64,000 bases of DNA, taken from NCBI GenBank assembly GCA_014529385.2, contig CM043951.1, forward strand, positions 111,373,469 to 111,437,468, given 5' to 3'. Of the stretch, positions 8,990 to 21,670 are shown one piece after another; the stretch's first letter is position 1, and each line of letters starts with the position of its first letter. Under the pieces are notes generated by a model. The model was not told the DNA's origin and ran no database searches. It worked only from the letters and a program-made list of their open reading frames with translations. Source of the DNA: Adiantum capillus-veneris (lineage: Eukaryota; Streptophyta; Polypodiopsida; Polypodiales; Pteridaceae). The translations under genes and the position numbers were made by a program.

Positions 8990-10275
8990 GTCTCCTCATC
9001 TACATGTACACTTCTATAGGCCTGGACTCCTCCATTTTGCCTTTACCCAACACATCCATTTTCATTTCTAACTGCTCCTCAAATACATAATTTACATCTT
9101 CATCCACATGCAAGAGATCAAAATCCTCATACCTTGAGCGGGATGAATGGGTTCCCCAAGTTGTATTTTCACCCATATAAGTGCTATCATCTACTTCCAC
9201 ATATTCTTGTGTCCTGCGATCTGCGATTTCCTTTGCCATTAGGAAAAATATGAACCCCAAAAGGGCCTTATAAGAGAAACCAATCAGATTTTAGACAACA
9301 ATAGGACAGAGATGGGGGGCATGGATAGACAATGCAATCCAAATGCACTATTCTTTGACAAACTTGAAGTTAAAATGCTCAACTTATGACTATCTAAAAA
9401 ATGCAAAAATATCCAAAAGCATCTTCGACACAAAAGGGACCTTTTGGGGTTCTTTTCTAATGTCTCATCGCTTCAACATCATTTTTAAACCTCACTTTTT
9501 GATCTCTAGCACACATCAAAGGAGGTTGACCAACCATATGTGGATTTTCCTGTGCATCTTCTATCCAATCTAGAACTATATTCTCTTCTTTCACAACTAG
9601 AGCCACCCTAATTGGCATCTTGGGCATATAAACCACTCCATATCTTTGCAACCATAAAGCCATCAATTCCTCTTGCACCGGCACGTTCCTTTGAACTAAC
9701 CATGGCTTTACTTACACAGTATATCGATCGGCATTAGCATCACTATATTTGACAAACATTTCCTAGATTTTTGGTTCTTCAAAATCTTCTTAGTTTGACC
9801 TCTTGTGAAATTAAACGCTTTTGCATACATCACAGACCCATCCGCTTTAACTTTATCCCAAAAATCCTCATGCATGCAATCCATAAACTTGCTCAATTGC
9901 AAAAATCAGTTTTTTTTCAACAATTACCTCCATGACTTGACCCCAAACAGCCTCAAATTTTTTCTCGAATGCTCAAGAATCTCCATCCAATCTTTGCTTC
10001 AGACCATCAAGTTTTTGCTTTACTTCAGGTAGCTACACATCTGACATGTATTGGCATCACAAGTCCGCTTCCAAAGTCATCAAATTTTCCTTTTCTTCAT
10101 CTCGCAATCCGTCATACCATCTTTTAGCTTTGCCACGAATAGAGAGCGAAAAAACTTGAACCGCCCTTCTTCTCTTGACAACCTAATTTCTAGCACAAGC
10201 AGATCATAATCTTGAAACCACATCTTCCATTCACTGAAAATGGGATAACCTAACGATGCCATCTTTAGCAACACC
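8990..10275 (-). pseudogene. Broken coding-like stretch, family unknown
   Basis: Successive minus-strand pieces (10274-10080, about 10040-9920, 9902-9708, 9684-9457, 9260-9000) encode charged, protein-like sequence such as FEKKFEAVWGQVMEV, FMDCMHEDFWDKVKADG and YVEVDDSTYMGENTTWG, broken by stops and frame changes. It lies between the two 0.45-kb direct repeats. A worn-out retroelement gag is one guess, but no zinc knuckle, protease or polymerase motif is present. Confidence 0.25.
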
Positions 10276-10279
10276 TACT

Positions 10280-11085
10280 CTTCAAAAACTACACTTCTAT
10301 GTAACATTTAATGGCCTAGAATCTTATTTGTAGCGGAAATTAGCATGAACATAGTGGGCATTTCATTAGAATAGATTCCTAATGATAATTACAAGAGTGC
10401 TTGGGTGGAGAGAGCAACAAAAAGCATAACACCTAGTTAGATAGCATCGACAATACTTTCAAAAGAGAGAGCAATTAAACTATTGACAACAGTTGAGGAC
10501 CGGATTTGCATGGAGCCGGTCCCCCCTCCAAAAGGCTTTGTATTATGGTTTCTCCCATCAAGAGAGACATTGTACAATACAATTCTTTGTGTTCCTTCAA
10601 GACTAGCTAGTGCAATGAAGATGGAAGCTTCATACACCAAGCAAAACACTTAATCAAACACAACTTGAATTATCCCCGTTCTCAGACCCAAGAACTCACA
10701 CACCTTCGAAGATGGTGAGAGCTAGCAGGGTATGAGAGTAGATTGAGAGGAAAAAGAAGTATCTTACGAGAAAGAAGTACATCTCCTCACATAATCACTC
10801 ATATTAGCATAGCTTAGCTTAGTAATTAGCTTGGTAGAGAAGATGAGCATGCATTGAAGCTTGGCTCTTGGTTGGATTTGCATCCACATGCCAAGAGAGT
10901 GTTGATGTAGGCTTCTATCTCACAAGCTTGGAGTAGGTGATGAGCTCTCCATTAAAGCTTGGGAGGAGATAGAGTGTTTTTTTTTTCACACATGGTCAAG
11001 TGTGAGAGTGTGAGAGTGAATGCCCAGCAAAAATCAGCCCCCCCCTCTCTCTTGGGCGAGCCCTAGCTGCTAAGTTAGGCTGGCT
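10280..11085. other. No gene seen
   Basis: Purine-rich and AT-rich sequence with short frames only. A T-run lies at about 10979 and a C-run near 11040. No supported feature. Confidence 0.5.
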
Positions 11086-11087
11086 TT

Positions 11088-11430
11088 TTCCTCATTGGAC
11101 CTCCCCAGGTCAAGCCAATAGGAATTAAGCAGCATAAGTGATAGCCTTCTGACATGTGTCCCCCTTTCCCCTTTTGTGAGAGCTTTAGATAATTAAATAA
11201 TTAAACTAAACTCTCATTGGACCCCTTTGCCTCCTGGCCAATAAGAATCAGGCAAGCCATGGGGCTTCTGAATGCTCATTGGACCCCTTGGGAGACTGCC
11301 CAATAGTCTTCTAGGACACTTAATTCTTATTGGTTTCTTTTATTAAATGTTTTTAAATTAATTAAACTAGATTTACTCTAGCTTAATTCTCATTGGTCCA
11401 CTTCAAGGGTCTTCCAATAGGAATTGGGCA
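11088..11430. repeat. Repeats of about 60 bp with ATTGG...CCAAT hairpins
   Basis: CTCATTGGACC-type sequence occurs at about 11091, 11213, 11274 and 11389, each followed 20-25 bases later by GCCAATAGGAATT or a variant; a shorter match lies near 11327. Spacings are near 60 or 120 bp. The ATTGG and CCAAT halves can pair, so each unit may form a small hairpin, and each half is a CCAAT-box core. Confidence 0.55.
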
Positions 11431-11434
11431 CACC

Positions 11435-13420
11435 TTGTGGACATCTGGCCTAGGGAGCTGACATGTGTCCCTCATTCCCTTTGTGTAAAGGGAGCCTGTG
11501 TGTGTGTGTGTGGTTTTCTCTCTCATCCCCTAGCTTTGGGGCTCGCCCCCTCCCATGTAGGGATGCAGAAAGACTTTTTGGGCACACACACTAAGCATCC
11601 AATTTTCCCTAAGGTTGACCTTTGGACACAACCTTTGAATTTTGGAACCTTAGCATTTTGGAAGTCTTAATGGGCTGAACCTTAGGGTCTTTTTAGCCCG
11701 TTGTTTCACATGGATCTTTTGCAGATGGCCCCCCCTTTGGATCCCTATTTTCCCTCCTTTGGATCCCTACTGTGGCCGGTCTGCTAACTTAACCAATATT
11801 CTAGCTTTTTCTCCCTTGGCACTTCCCCACATTAAATGATCAGTTTAATATGAGAAAATCATTTAGGAGAATTAGATATTGATTATTATGACATCTAGAA
11901 GCTCAAAAACCACAACTTCACCTTCAATCTAGAGCAATCAGCATACTCCTCCGTGGGGCCATCAGAAGATGGAGAGGGGGAATGGGAACACACCAAATAA
12001 TAGAAATAGATGCCTCTCTATAGCATAGGGCAATCAGAAAACGCCTAACCACTAGATATCACCATCAGAATTGCACACATCTACAAGCAAATCACCAATT
12101 TCATGCATACCAATGCACACACTCTTTTCACAATTGACAAATAGCATTCACCCCAATTTCTCCCACTTCTAGCACTTTCACAACACATCACCTCTCTCTA
12201 TTTCTCTCTCACACACACAAATGACCGGGGTGGGGGGGGGGGGCCGCAAATCACTCACGTAGAAACACCACAAACGTTTGAGCAAAGCAAAGAAGTGAAG
12301 GGGGGAAAGGGGGAAGAGTTTGTACAAATTTGGCAATGATTTACTTGGTTTTTGACAAAAACACCATGTATAACTGCGCACCATGCAATCCATCAACACA
12401 TGCATTGACGAGCACAAAAGTTTCTCTAGCATCCCTCATTGGATTTCCTTCTGTGTATAGCTTCCTACTCATTAAAGAGCCGATGAAACAAATCCATCCT
12501 TTTGCTAGAACATCCACAAAAATACCCCCGAAAAAATGCAAAAAATTGGGAGTGTGCCCTTCTATTTCCAACCTTCTTTTCTATTTTAAGCTCACTTTGC
12601 ATGTGAATCACTCCCTTCTATTCTCGGTTGCCTTGGAGCATAATGTATGTGTTGTACCTCCTTGAGGGTTGTCACGCCGTCATGACATTGGATGTGAGTC
12701 CTCTCTTCTCTACCAAAAGGGGGAGCTCTATGGCCCTCATGTGAATCCCGCCTGCATAGGCATGCCATGTCATCATCAAAGCATGTTGTTGGTGTTGGCC
12801 TAGCTCTTCTAAAACATCCACCATCTACCACTGGATGTCATAGCAGCACAAGAACAACACCCAACGCCGCTCATGGAACACAAGCCATAGCCCACGCTCC
12901 AAGGGAGAGTTCTCTCTCTCGAAGTCTCCTCGTTTTCCACACAATAGGATAATTCCATGGCCAATATACCCTCCACTCTTGCTTTAGTGGTTTGTGTATG
13001 GGACTATACTGCAAGTAACATGGTGGCTTTAGAATCACCCCCTCTCAAAATTTTCAAATTTCCCTAACTCAATGCAGAAAAACTTGCTTTGTCCCCTCCC
13101 TTTGAGTGGCTCTAGTTCAATGCTCATTGGACCAATAAGAATTTTGCAAAATCCTACTAAGGTCCCATATTGCTAGCTCCGATCCCCACCAATGTCTCTT
13201 CATTGTGACCTCACCAAGATCGCAAATTTAGCCTGCCAAAACTAACACCACCTTGTCGATAAACTGACGTCGATTTCAATCTGGGATATCTCTGCGATAT
13301 GGACTCTGATTGATGTGCCGAAAACTCCTATAGACTTCACATACGGCATTTCTCTCATACAAACCCTTGTCCGGATGCAAAAAGCCCAAAAGGCACACTA
13401 AGTGACACGGTCAAACCGGC
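11435..13420. other. Non-coding stretch with microsatellites
   Basis: Holds a GT run near 11497-11512, two nearby copies of TTTGGATCCCTA (11735-11770), and a G-run at 12227-12243. Several frames of 60-110 codons overlap on both strands without any motif, so none is called. Confidence 0.5.
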
Positions 13421-13424
13421 ACAT

Positions 13425-13885
13425 AACTAAACCTTGGTGAAACTTCAACAGCTCATATCTTGGCCGTTTGAACTTTGATTGCCAATGAAAAAAGACCAAC
13501 GTGCATTGTAAGATGATCACTTCATTCCCATGCACTCTCTTTATCTTTGATCCATCATCTGCAATTGTCCAATATCTGGAATGAATCTACATATCACTTT
13601 GAACTTGAAACCACCATAAATTTCACTCTAGAGCTCCGTTTGAGGAGGCATCTAGACCAACCTATAGACTACATGACCTTCCACTCTTCAACCATCATCT
13701 TCTGAAAGGCACCCTAGCAGAGCATTTTGGCCCTAGAAATTGTAGAAAGCATACATATATGTTGCTCCTTGCTTTCTCTTGACCTTAAAATTTCTCAATA
13801 ACTTTGGAATGCCCTTGAAAGCCCACATAACCCTGCATTGCACTCCTTGTAACATCGACCAACTTTAGTTGCACCAACATCTCAA
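13425..13885. repeat. Dispersed direct repeat, copy 2
   Basis: Partner of 7670-8155 in the same orientation. Alignment by eye holds from CCTTGGTGAAACTTCAAC to the end of the block near AACTTTAGTTGCACCA, with many substitutions and indels, so the duplication is old. Confidence 0.6.
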
Positions 13886-14280
13886 GATTGTAGAGACCAG
13901 TCTTGTTGTCAAGCTAGCACCACGGTATTATGACCCATTTAAAATCACTAATTTTATTAATTCTATTTATTTTTTATTGTCTCTCCTTGACTCTTGGAAA
14001 ATTCAAAACACATTTTATATATGTATTCATCCTCCTTTCAAAGGTTCTCTATTATCACTCCCTATAATTGATGATCCACCTTTCTTAGAAAAAGATTTTG
14101 AAATCCTTGTATCTCATACCATTAAGACGTGGCATCAGCCTTTACTATATCTTTGAAGATAAATCTATCGATGCCCATAGATCATGCATTATATGTCCAT
14201 AATACTCTCAAGAGCACCAAGAAACCCATTGGAATTAGCTATTTAGGATCCCTATCTAGGTCCTAGCCAGAATAGCATAC

Positions 14281-15212
14281 CCTCGAGGGTGCACTTTTGC
14301 AAAACTATTCATATAATGTGCGTTCAAAAGGAAATTAGGAAAACCCCTTTACTTACATGCTTAAGGTAATAAAATGACCCCTTTTTCTTAAAAAACTTAC
14401 GGATTTTTCTCTAAGGTCAATTTAAAATCTCCTTCTACTAACATAATCTTGTTCAAATCTAAAAGAATTTAAAAATTTTGTCGATTAAAAAACCCACTGA
14501 TTTGAACTCACGTGGTAATTTACATGTCTAAAAGGTGAACCCCCTTAGAGCATACCATGCAGCGGGCATGGCAGACAACCTACCTGTGCCTCGGTTCATA
14601 ATGCATGGCTGGTAGTACGCATAAAGAATGAAGATCAATAAAATGAATAGGAGGAGTCAACACCTCTTATCAGAGATCTAAAGGAAATATTGTTCAACAA
14701 CCTCCAACAAAAAGTGATGAGGAAAGCAATGAGTGTCGCATGGATGACCATGAGGATTAGCCCTCCGAGGAAAGTGCTACTAACAGAGAAACAAAAGAAG
14801 AATAGAAAAGAGTGACCAAAGGCAAGAGAACAATGGACAAAGGCCAGCCAAAGGCATGCTAGGGCCCCCACCTATGATGATTAAGGAATCGACACAATGG
14901 ACTGCTTGTCTCTAAACAAAAATAGAAGCATTTGACATAAAAAGTGGGCTAAGAGGGGGTACGGCCCCGATCACTGTTCAATACCCCCCTATATAACGTG
15001 CCTTTGAGAGGTATTAAAAAAACCCCTCTTTAACATGTCTGAATGAATAAAATGACCCCTTAGCTTATGATTTTTTTTCCAAAATTGAATATAAAAACCC
15101 CTTATTTTAATGTATCTTTGTTGAATTGCCTAAAGCTTTTGAATTTTAAAACCCCTCCTATCAAACTCACGTTATACATTAACATGTTTACATAGTGCAC
15201 CCCCCGAGAAGA
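14281..15212. repeat. Two direct repeats inside an inverted-end block
   Basis: About 240 bp at 14320-14560 is repeated, diverged, at 14985-15210; anchors are AATAAAATGACCCCTT and the ACATGT...GGTG/GTGCACCCCC end. The block begins CTCGAGGGTGCAC (14293) and ends GTGCACCCCCCGAG (about 15198), an inverted pair. A small non-autonomous element with LTR-like or TIR-like ends is possible; its class is not clear. Confidence 0.35.
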
Positions 15213-15338
15213 GGGGATTTTGAGAAAATTTGGCAACTAAACCTTGGAAATCTAAACACAAAGAATCCTTTATACACAAAGGATATGGATGCATTAGTAG
15301 AGGTAGAGCCGATCTATTGAGAAGGAGATTAGGAGAGG

Positions 15339-16080
15339 GTGAAAGAGGATACAGAAAAACATGCCAAGAAAGACAAATCAATAGGCACACTTGAGGTACC
15401 AAAAACTCTACAAACCACACACAGCAAGCTATCTCCCATCCATGAAGAAACAAAAGAAATGACTCAAGAAGCTACGTCACCAACACCCCAGCTGGAGTCA
15501 CCTCACCAAAAGACATCCAACTAGTAGATGAAATTGGATAACCAGTGCTGACAAAGCTAGGCACTAAGGAAGGAAAGAAATAGGAAAAGATGATGCACAG
15601 CCAGGTGAGAAACAAGAGCATGTCAAAAAAAAAAGAGGATCAAGAAGATCAAGGGGATTCTACACCAAAAGACACCACATCGGCTAAAACAAAACAAACA
15701 AAGAAATAACAAGAGGATCATTTTGAGGAATCTAGCACCTCTTAGAATACGAACATACAAGAGATTGAAGAGTACGACCAACATGCACACCTTATAGTGG
15801 AGAAGATTAAGTCTTCGCTATATACAAGAGAAACCAGAATCAAGAAAGTGGATGCAATCGACCTACATCTCACTGCTAGAATAGATATTGTGGATGCCTT
15901 TATGAATGAGTACAACACTCTTTACAAGATTTTACAAACAAAAATCCTCACTCTACAAGAAGCTCATACTAAGCAGTTAGCTGAACTCAAGGAGATGACC
16001 ACACTGGTGGAACACTCTGCAGGAGTCTAGTATGCCTACCAAGAAATGGAAAGTATAACAAATACTTGGATACTGAGCTA
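15339..16080 (+). pseudogene. Lys/Glu/Thr-rich coding-like remnant
   Basis: Open pieces 15339-15524 and 15797-16030 encode hydrophilic sequence (KEDTEKHAKKDK, SPTPQLESPHQK, then a helical piece with LQEAHTKQLAELKEM). Stops at 15522, about 15708 and 16028 break it. It lies just before copy 3 of the unrecognised family on the same strand and may be the N-terminal part of that gene. No domain is recognised. Confidence 0.25.
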
Positions 16081-16329
16081 AAGATGGAGCAAATGCATGG
16101 CTCAAAAAGGTATCTTTCACTGACACCATTTTTTTTTTGAATCTTCTCGCGATCCTTATTTCCCTTCTTTTCCCACCCCTCTTCGTGTACCCTCCTCTTC
16201 TGTCCTCTTCTCTCGTCTTTCTATTGTCTTATCTTCACTCTCAGTAGCTCTGCATCCTACTGTCCTTAAGCAATGGAGACCACCCAATTCAAATACCCTA
16301 GCACATCCATTGAATCTATCACTACTTAT

Positions 16330-17190
16330 GCCACAGTAGATGAGAACAAGCAATGGATTCCAATATATACAACCAAGGGAAGTTGGATTATAATGCAAGA
16401 AAGCATAAAAATAAAAGCCTCATCCAAGAACCCATTCTTGTTATGCCAGAAAGAGAGAGTGAAAGACTTTTGACCTGTTTGAGCAAGAAGATAGTGAAAG
16501 AGTTTTCTGTGAAGCATGATTACATGCATAAGGAGCTTCACCTATAATCAAAAATCTGAAATATTATTCTCCATAGAGGTAACTAAAAGTTTCACACTTC
16601 TCTTCTTGTTTTTGGTTGGTTCTCTTCTTGTTTCTCAAATGTATGCATTAGATTTTTATAATTTTGGTTTGTGGTTCTCTACTATGCTCATTACAAACCT
16701 GTATCCTTCAAGCATAGAGAAATGGCAACCAATGGAGTGTGTCATAGATATTTTAGATGTCTGGCATGGATCCATTTTTGAAGAGATTTACAAAATATTA
16801 ACACATATTTATTTGGCAAAAAAATGTATATTCTTTATGTCCCACCCAAATCTATGAAGGATTGGGGCACTTTCACCAAGGTTGCACTGCCTAGTTTCAT
16901 AACCTAAGTGGTCATTGCAAGCTTAACAAGTGAAAGCTATAGGTGCAAGATCTTTTATGAGATCCAAAAATGACTAAAGGAAAACCTTGAAAGCAAGCTA
17001 TGTAGAGTTTAAATGTTCATGACCATCATTGCCTTTGTGGATGTCTTTGCAAAGCTTGATGTGAAAGTCTCTAGATCAATGATGTCAGTTAACTACTTAG
17101 ACAATGAAGATGTATTAGGATTTGTGGATGAGGATTATAGTAAAAAAAAAGTGAATGGGGTGCTTTGCAAAGTGAAATCTAGCTCCTCCA
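16330..17190 (+). pseudogene. Unrecognised gene family, copy 3 (broken)
   Basis: DNA from about 16430 to 17190 aligns by eye with 5500-6232. It encodes KKIVKEFSVKHDYMHKELHL, later VPPKSMKDW in a shifted frame, and then an open piece at 17013-17312 with FMTIIAFVDVFAKLDVKVSR and SMMSVNYLDNEDVLGFVDE. The 17013-17312 piece keeps more open sequence than copy 2. Stops and frame changes elsewhere show decay. The function is unknown. Confidence 0.45.
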
Positions 17191-17199
17191 CCTTTCTAG

Positions 17200-18064
17200 G
17201 TCAAACTAGCTCTATGTGCAAATATGATGCATCAACTTTGCATGGTCAGATGTTGTCAAAATTGGGTTTTTATATCATGGTTAGTTGCTTGTTGGACTTA
17301 TTTTATGCATGAAAATATCATGTCTTAAGAGTCATGTGTGTGGACTCTGATTGAATGTAGGGGATATGTCAAACTCCAAGTGTGGGAGTTGGTTCAATGT
17401 GAATATGATTTGTGGCTAAGGGCTGAGATTCCCTCATGGATTATGGCTGTGATTTTATGGTGTAAGCCAGTGTGGCTCTTGTTTTTTTCTTTGGATATGG
17501 TTCTGCTGCAAGAGTTTTTGCAGCCATGTTATGTTCTAAAGTGGTTATGTAGTTTATGGTTTTGGGATTAGATCATGAAGTGATATGCATGGTTTATGGT
17601 AGAAGTGTAAGGGTAGAGATGTTTATGTATATGTAAGGTGCTATTGTGATTGGACTTATGTGTTATGTTTCTCATGGCAGTGTGGCTACAAGACTAGGAT
17701 TACCTATATTGCTTAGCCTTAAACAAAAGTTCTAGGTCTTCTTTTTGTTAGGCTCATCTACATGGTTAGTGTGTCAGAAGTTGAATGACCTACACATCTG
17801 ACGCGTCGAGGATTTTTCCATGGATTTTCCTAAACACTCGGTGTTGGGAATCGAAAAGGCGTGGCACCTAAACTAATATGGTTGGTGTTGATACCCTACC
17901 ACCTACTCATACTTGGGATCCTTTCAGAGCTTGAGTTCATGGAGAGAGGCAAAGTGGCATCAGTTTATGTCTAGCTCAGGTAGGATGGAGGTGTTCTAGC
18001 TCGCTTCAGGCAAAGTCAAATTCTCTCTATCCGTAGTAGAGTGGACGTGGATGGGCGGGTTCGT
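17200..18064. other. Unassigned; may hold the true start of element D's left LTR
   Basis: No supported gene. An open frame at 17338-17571 is Trp-rich and without motif. Sequence near 17368 (CTCCAAGTGTGGGAGTTGG) resembles the polypurine tract that precedes an LTR, and the stretch up to 18064 looks LTR-like. It has no partner at 44.8 kb, because D's right LTR begins there at a deletion junction. Confidence 0.3.
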
Positions 18065-18324
18065 TGCTCTGCTAGTTATTTTGTCATAAACTTTCAAGAT
18101 GTTATATTATATCCAAATTTTGTCATTGCATTAATATATGGTTTCTTGTTTCATTTAGATGGGGCATTTAAATATTCTCTGTTGTTTCTATGAACTCTAT
18201 TTCACCCCCAACTATATTTTCTCTCTCTTTTCCCGCAATGCGGTGTACACATATATTCACCCTCCACAATGTTATATTTTCCTTGAGTATGATTTTATTC
18301 ATAGCACCCATTCAAGGGTAGCAG
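18065..18324 (+). repeat. Element D left LTR, first part
   Basis: Aligns with 44826-45080, sharing TATTTTGTCATAAACTTTC, CATTAATATATGGTT and GTGTACACATATATTCACCC. It is cut at 18324 by insertion of element B and resumes at 39988. The left limit is the limit of similarity, not a proven LTR end. Confidence 0.75.
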
Positions 18325-20584
18325 TGTCGTGTAGCTCCGCTGCCATGAAGAGAAAAAGAGCAGAGAAATGCAATCTAAGCTTCTTTGAAGGCTACACATT
18401 GAATGGCCAGTGATCAGGTCTTGTTAATAGGCGAACTTTAATTATTAATGTATGCCAGATGCAGCTCAAAAGGTCCAATTGATACGGTATCTTAATGATG
18501 CTAAAAATGACCATGCTTGAAGTGAACGCAGATGGGAGTTTATGGTCTAGAACTTTAGTGCTTGAAGTGCTCTACTGGCCTGTCTTTATGGCTCATTGAT
18601 TGGAGCTACGGTGAAGAAATTATGGCAGTTTGAAGTTTGAGTCGATTGCAGATCCATACCGGATTGGGCAACTGCACTTAAGGGAAAAAATTGAAACAAA
18701 TGCATGGGCTTGAAGTGCTCGTTTTGTGGAGCGCGTCAGTCTTTTCAGATCAGTGATCGGAGTCCCGGTCGCCAAGATATTGGCTGATAAAGATTCACCA
18801 GGGGCCGGTTCCATACCACTCCAGTCCGTTCGATCGGTGTCCCATTTTGGAATTTTGAGCAGCAATGAGGGTTTTGAACACAGTATAATAAGTGCTCGAA
18901 GTAACTGTGCTTTGGTTGAGATGTAAGCTGGATGTGATGCACTTGAGAGAGCACAATAAATGCTTAAGTGGAATCTTTTTTAAGGTCGTCTCTTGATATA
19001 GACAACAGATTTCATCAGGACGTTGCTCGACAGGGGCTGCTAGGGAAAGATGATATGCTTAGCAATGCCTTGCCCCGATATTGTAATAGAGTGGTGCCTT
19101 TACAGAATCCGGCCGCCAAAAGCCGCCCAACTTAACCCATGAAGGCCGCCTAATTGTTTTGTTTCGCAATGCTTGGGCTGCTATGCATGCCAATTGTGAT
19201 GCCCCTAAATGGTGCCCAAGCGGAAGTGTATGCCAAATGTGGTGCCCTACAAGGCAATAAGCCGGCCACCCAAGAAACATAACAAAGGCCGCCCATCCAA
19301 TTTGAAAATTATATTGGCGGCCCAAATAAATTAAGCTCTTTTGTGTGTGAAGATAAAGCCTAATGGAAAGCAAACAGCAGGCAGATAGGGCACAATCAAA
19401 AGGCAAAGGCGAGCTTGCGCAGGGCAAGGAAGCTCTCGGTTGATGTCCGCCATGTGACGAAAACTTCTTAGCTCGCCATGGCGCAGATATTCGGCACCAT
19501 TTCCGCTGGATTCCGTGCAGGTCTGAGTCCGCCATGCCACATCATTAGGAGGTGTTTTTTACGCCTCCCTAGCAATGACGGCGCCTTCATTGCTAAGGGA
19601 GGTAGGGAGTTAGAATTAGACGGCTTTTTTGCATGGGAGGGGCATTCAAAGCATAACGAAGGGAGAGAAGGAAGGAACCTCGAGCATAGCGAGCTCTCTC
19701 TCTCGAAGTGGAGGAGACGAGATGTGCTCTCTCTCTCCATCGGGCTTTTGCATGAGAGAAGCCAAGCAAAGAGGCAAAAAAGAGTTGAAGAGCAAGAAGA
19801 GGAAGAGATCCCTCTCCCTCGCTCTCATCCTCGAAGCAATCAAAAGCTTGGAGAGTCGAAGAGCCATGGTTGAAGCTTAAGAGAGCTTTGGCAAGGAGCT
19901 TGACCAAGAAGCTCTTGAAGCTTGAGCAAGCCAAGGTAAAAGGACATTCCAAGCAAGGTCGAGATAAAACAAGCAACCAAGATCGGAGCAACCAAGGCAG
20001 CTCAAGGTCGAGGCTTGAGCAAGCCGAAGCAAGAAAAGCATAAGGCAAGCAAAGGAGGCTTGACGAGGCAGGCAAAGCAAGGGTTAAAGGGTCAGTTAGC
20101 AATTGAATAGTAGGAGGAAGTTACAACTAGAGAACGGAAATTAAGCCAACGCAAAGCATATATAAAGAGAATCTGCAACAGAGTTGGTTTTTTTTGAAGC
20201 ATGATGTTTGACAAAATGAACTTACATGAGGTTTGCAAAATCTTGAAAGTAGAAGAGGCAGATAAAGCAACATAAGAAGATTTCCATTACCAACATCAGA
20301 AGTTGAGTAAGCATTTTGTTAAGTCCGGTGTCGTTAACGTCCTGGTTAATCTTGTAAACGGAAGCTTAAGCTCCTAGTTAGCAAATGATCCAGGTGACGG
20401 TGTTGTTAACAAGCCGCCTTGGCTAAGGATTAAGTTATAATCGAGTGTTAATCAATTAATTGATGATTATGGTGATTTCCAGATTGAGTTGCATCTATTG
20501 TTCTTGTTCTCTCTCTTTCACACCTCCCACAGCCACAGGCCTGGCGCCTGCCCGGCTCACGTAGCAAACACATATCCCCCGATA
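18325..20584 (+). repeat. Element B left LTR
   Basis: A 2260-bp LTR starting TGTCGTGTAGCTCC and ending CCCCCGATA. It contains a purine-rich part with many CAAG/GAAG runs (about 19650-20080) that leaves long frames open on both strands; these are not genes. It is uninterrupted and shows what the right LTR looked like before C and A landed. Confidence 0.85.
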
Positions 20585-20588
20585 TCTT

Positions 20589-20606
20589 TGGTGAACCCGA
20601 CGCGAA
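20589..20606 (+). other. Element B primer-binding site (tRNA-Trp type)
   Basis: TGGTGAACCCGACG starts four bases after the LTR. It is the complement of the 3' end of plant tRNA-Trp; the following CGAA agrees less well. Confidence 0.7.
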
Positions 20607-20629
20607 ACGAGCCGGGGTGGGAGGTAAAG

Positions 20630-21670
20630 ATGGAGATGCCAGAACAGTGAAAGCAGTTTATTGAAGATTTGAGTGCCAATGGATTTAATAAAAATCTAAC
20701 AGTTGCAGATTTGCCAAAAATGATGGAATTAGTTTAGGGATGTCTATAGGAATCGAAAGCCGTGCAATAAAAAAGGCGGATTGCTGCTATAGAGCTAGCA
20801 CTTGATGATGTTCGAGAGCAGTACTATATTTTTCAAGGATATAATCTTGAAGGTTTTATTGCATGTTACGAAGCTAAGATGAAGAGCCAAAATGTTCCAG
20901 AAGATTGGATGATTGCAGCTTTTGAGGAGGTTGTAAACTCAAATTTTAGAAAGGAAGTTCGAGAGCTAGCAGAAGTATATCCCACACGGTGGGAGTATTT
21001 TGCAGAGGAATTTATTTACAAAAGCTCAAGGATTCTAGATCGATAAATAAAGGAGATTACTGAACGAAGTAAGGTTGTCTTCAGTAAAGGTGAAGGGAAT
21101 CAGATGCAGATGTTTATGGCAGAATATAAGAGCTTTTTGATGCGTATGCCTCTTCAGAGGGGGTGCCAAATGAGCCTTTACTGTTCTATAATGTATTTTT
21201 AAGTGCAGATGAGGAAGCAGAGGATGATATGGATGAGTATGAAGATTGCTCGGATCATGCTAATTGTGAACAGATTATAGACAGGGATTTTACATCTATG
21301 ATTGTACATGGGCTGCATGAGGAGATAACTCCTACAGCTTTGATTAATGTTGAGACTTCCAAGGGTGATTTTCCTAAGGATGTTATGGATGAATATCTAT
21401 AGGATAAAGTTGTTTTTCATGATCACGCTGAAATCCCAACAGGTGAAAATTTGTCTGATGATACAGGTCGAGAGACTCCCAAGGTTTTTCGTGATGGCTA
21501 TGAAGCTAGAGGGAGTGATGATGCTAAATCATCCTTGATACTACAAAAAGGGCACATGGTTTTTTATTTCCTTGGACAATGTGCCAAATGTGGCTGGATT
21601 TGGATGCTATTCCTAATGATTCTTATGTCACTGATGTCTTGGCTACCAGTAAAAGGGAGTCATATTTCAT
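20630..21670 (+). pseudogene. Element B gag remnant and acidic tail
   Basis: From ATG 20630 the frame has an early TGA at 20648 but continues as coding-like sequence. The part around NLEGFIACYEAKMKSQNVPE and EDWMIAAFEEVV followed by VRELAEVYPTRWEYF lines up with element C's gag (YLREYVKEMELHRV..., GEMIQSFELVV, VREIKDGHGRNWEEL). After a frame change near 21150, an acidic stretch (SADEEAEDDMDEYEDC) runs to about 21670 with a TAG at 21400. No protease, polymerase or integrase is present. The acidic part is unidentified. Confidence 0.55.

Noticed and set aside
12178..12952. Overlapping frames of 60-111 codons on both strands
   Set aside because: Several phases are open together and none shows a domain or repeat support.
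19478..20102. Overlapping open frames of 70-170 codons on both strands
   Set aside because: They lie in the purine-rich part of element B's LTR, are open on both strands because of base bias, and the matching part of the right LTR shows the same effect.
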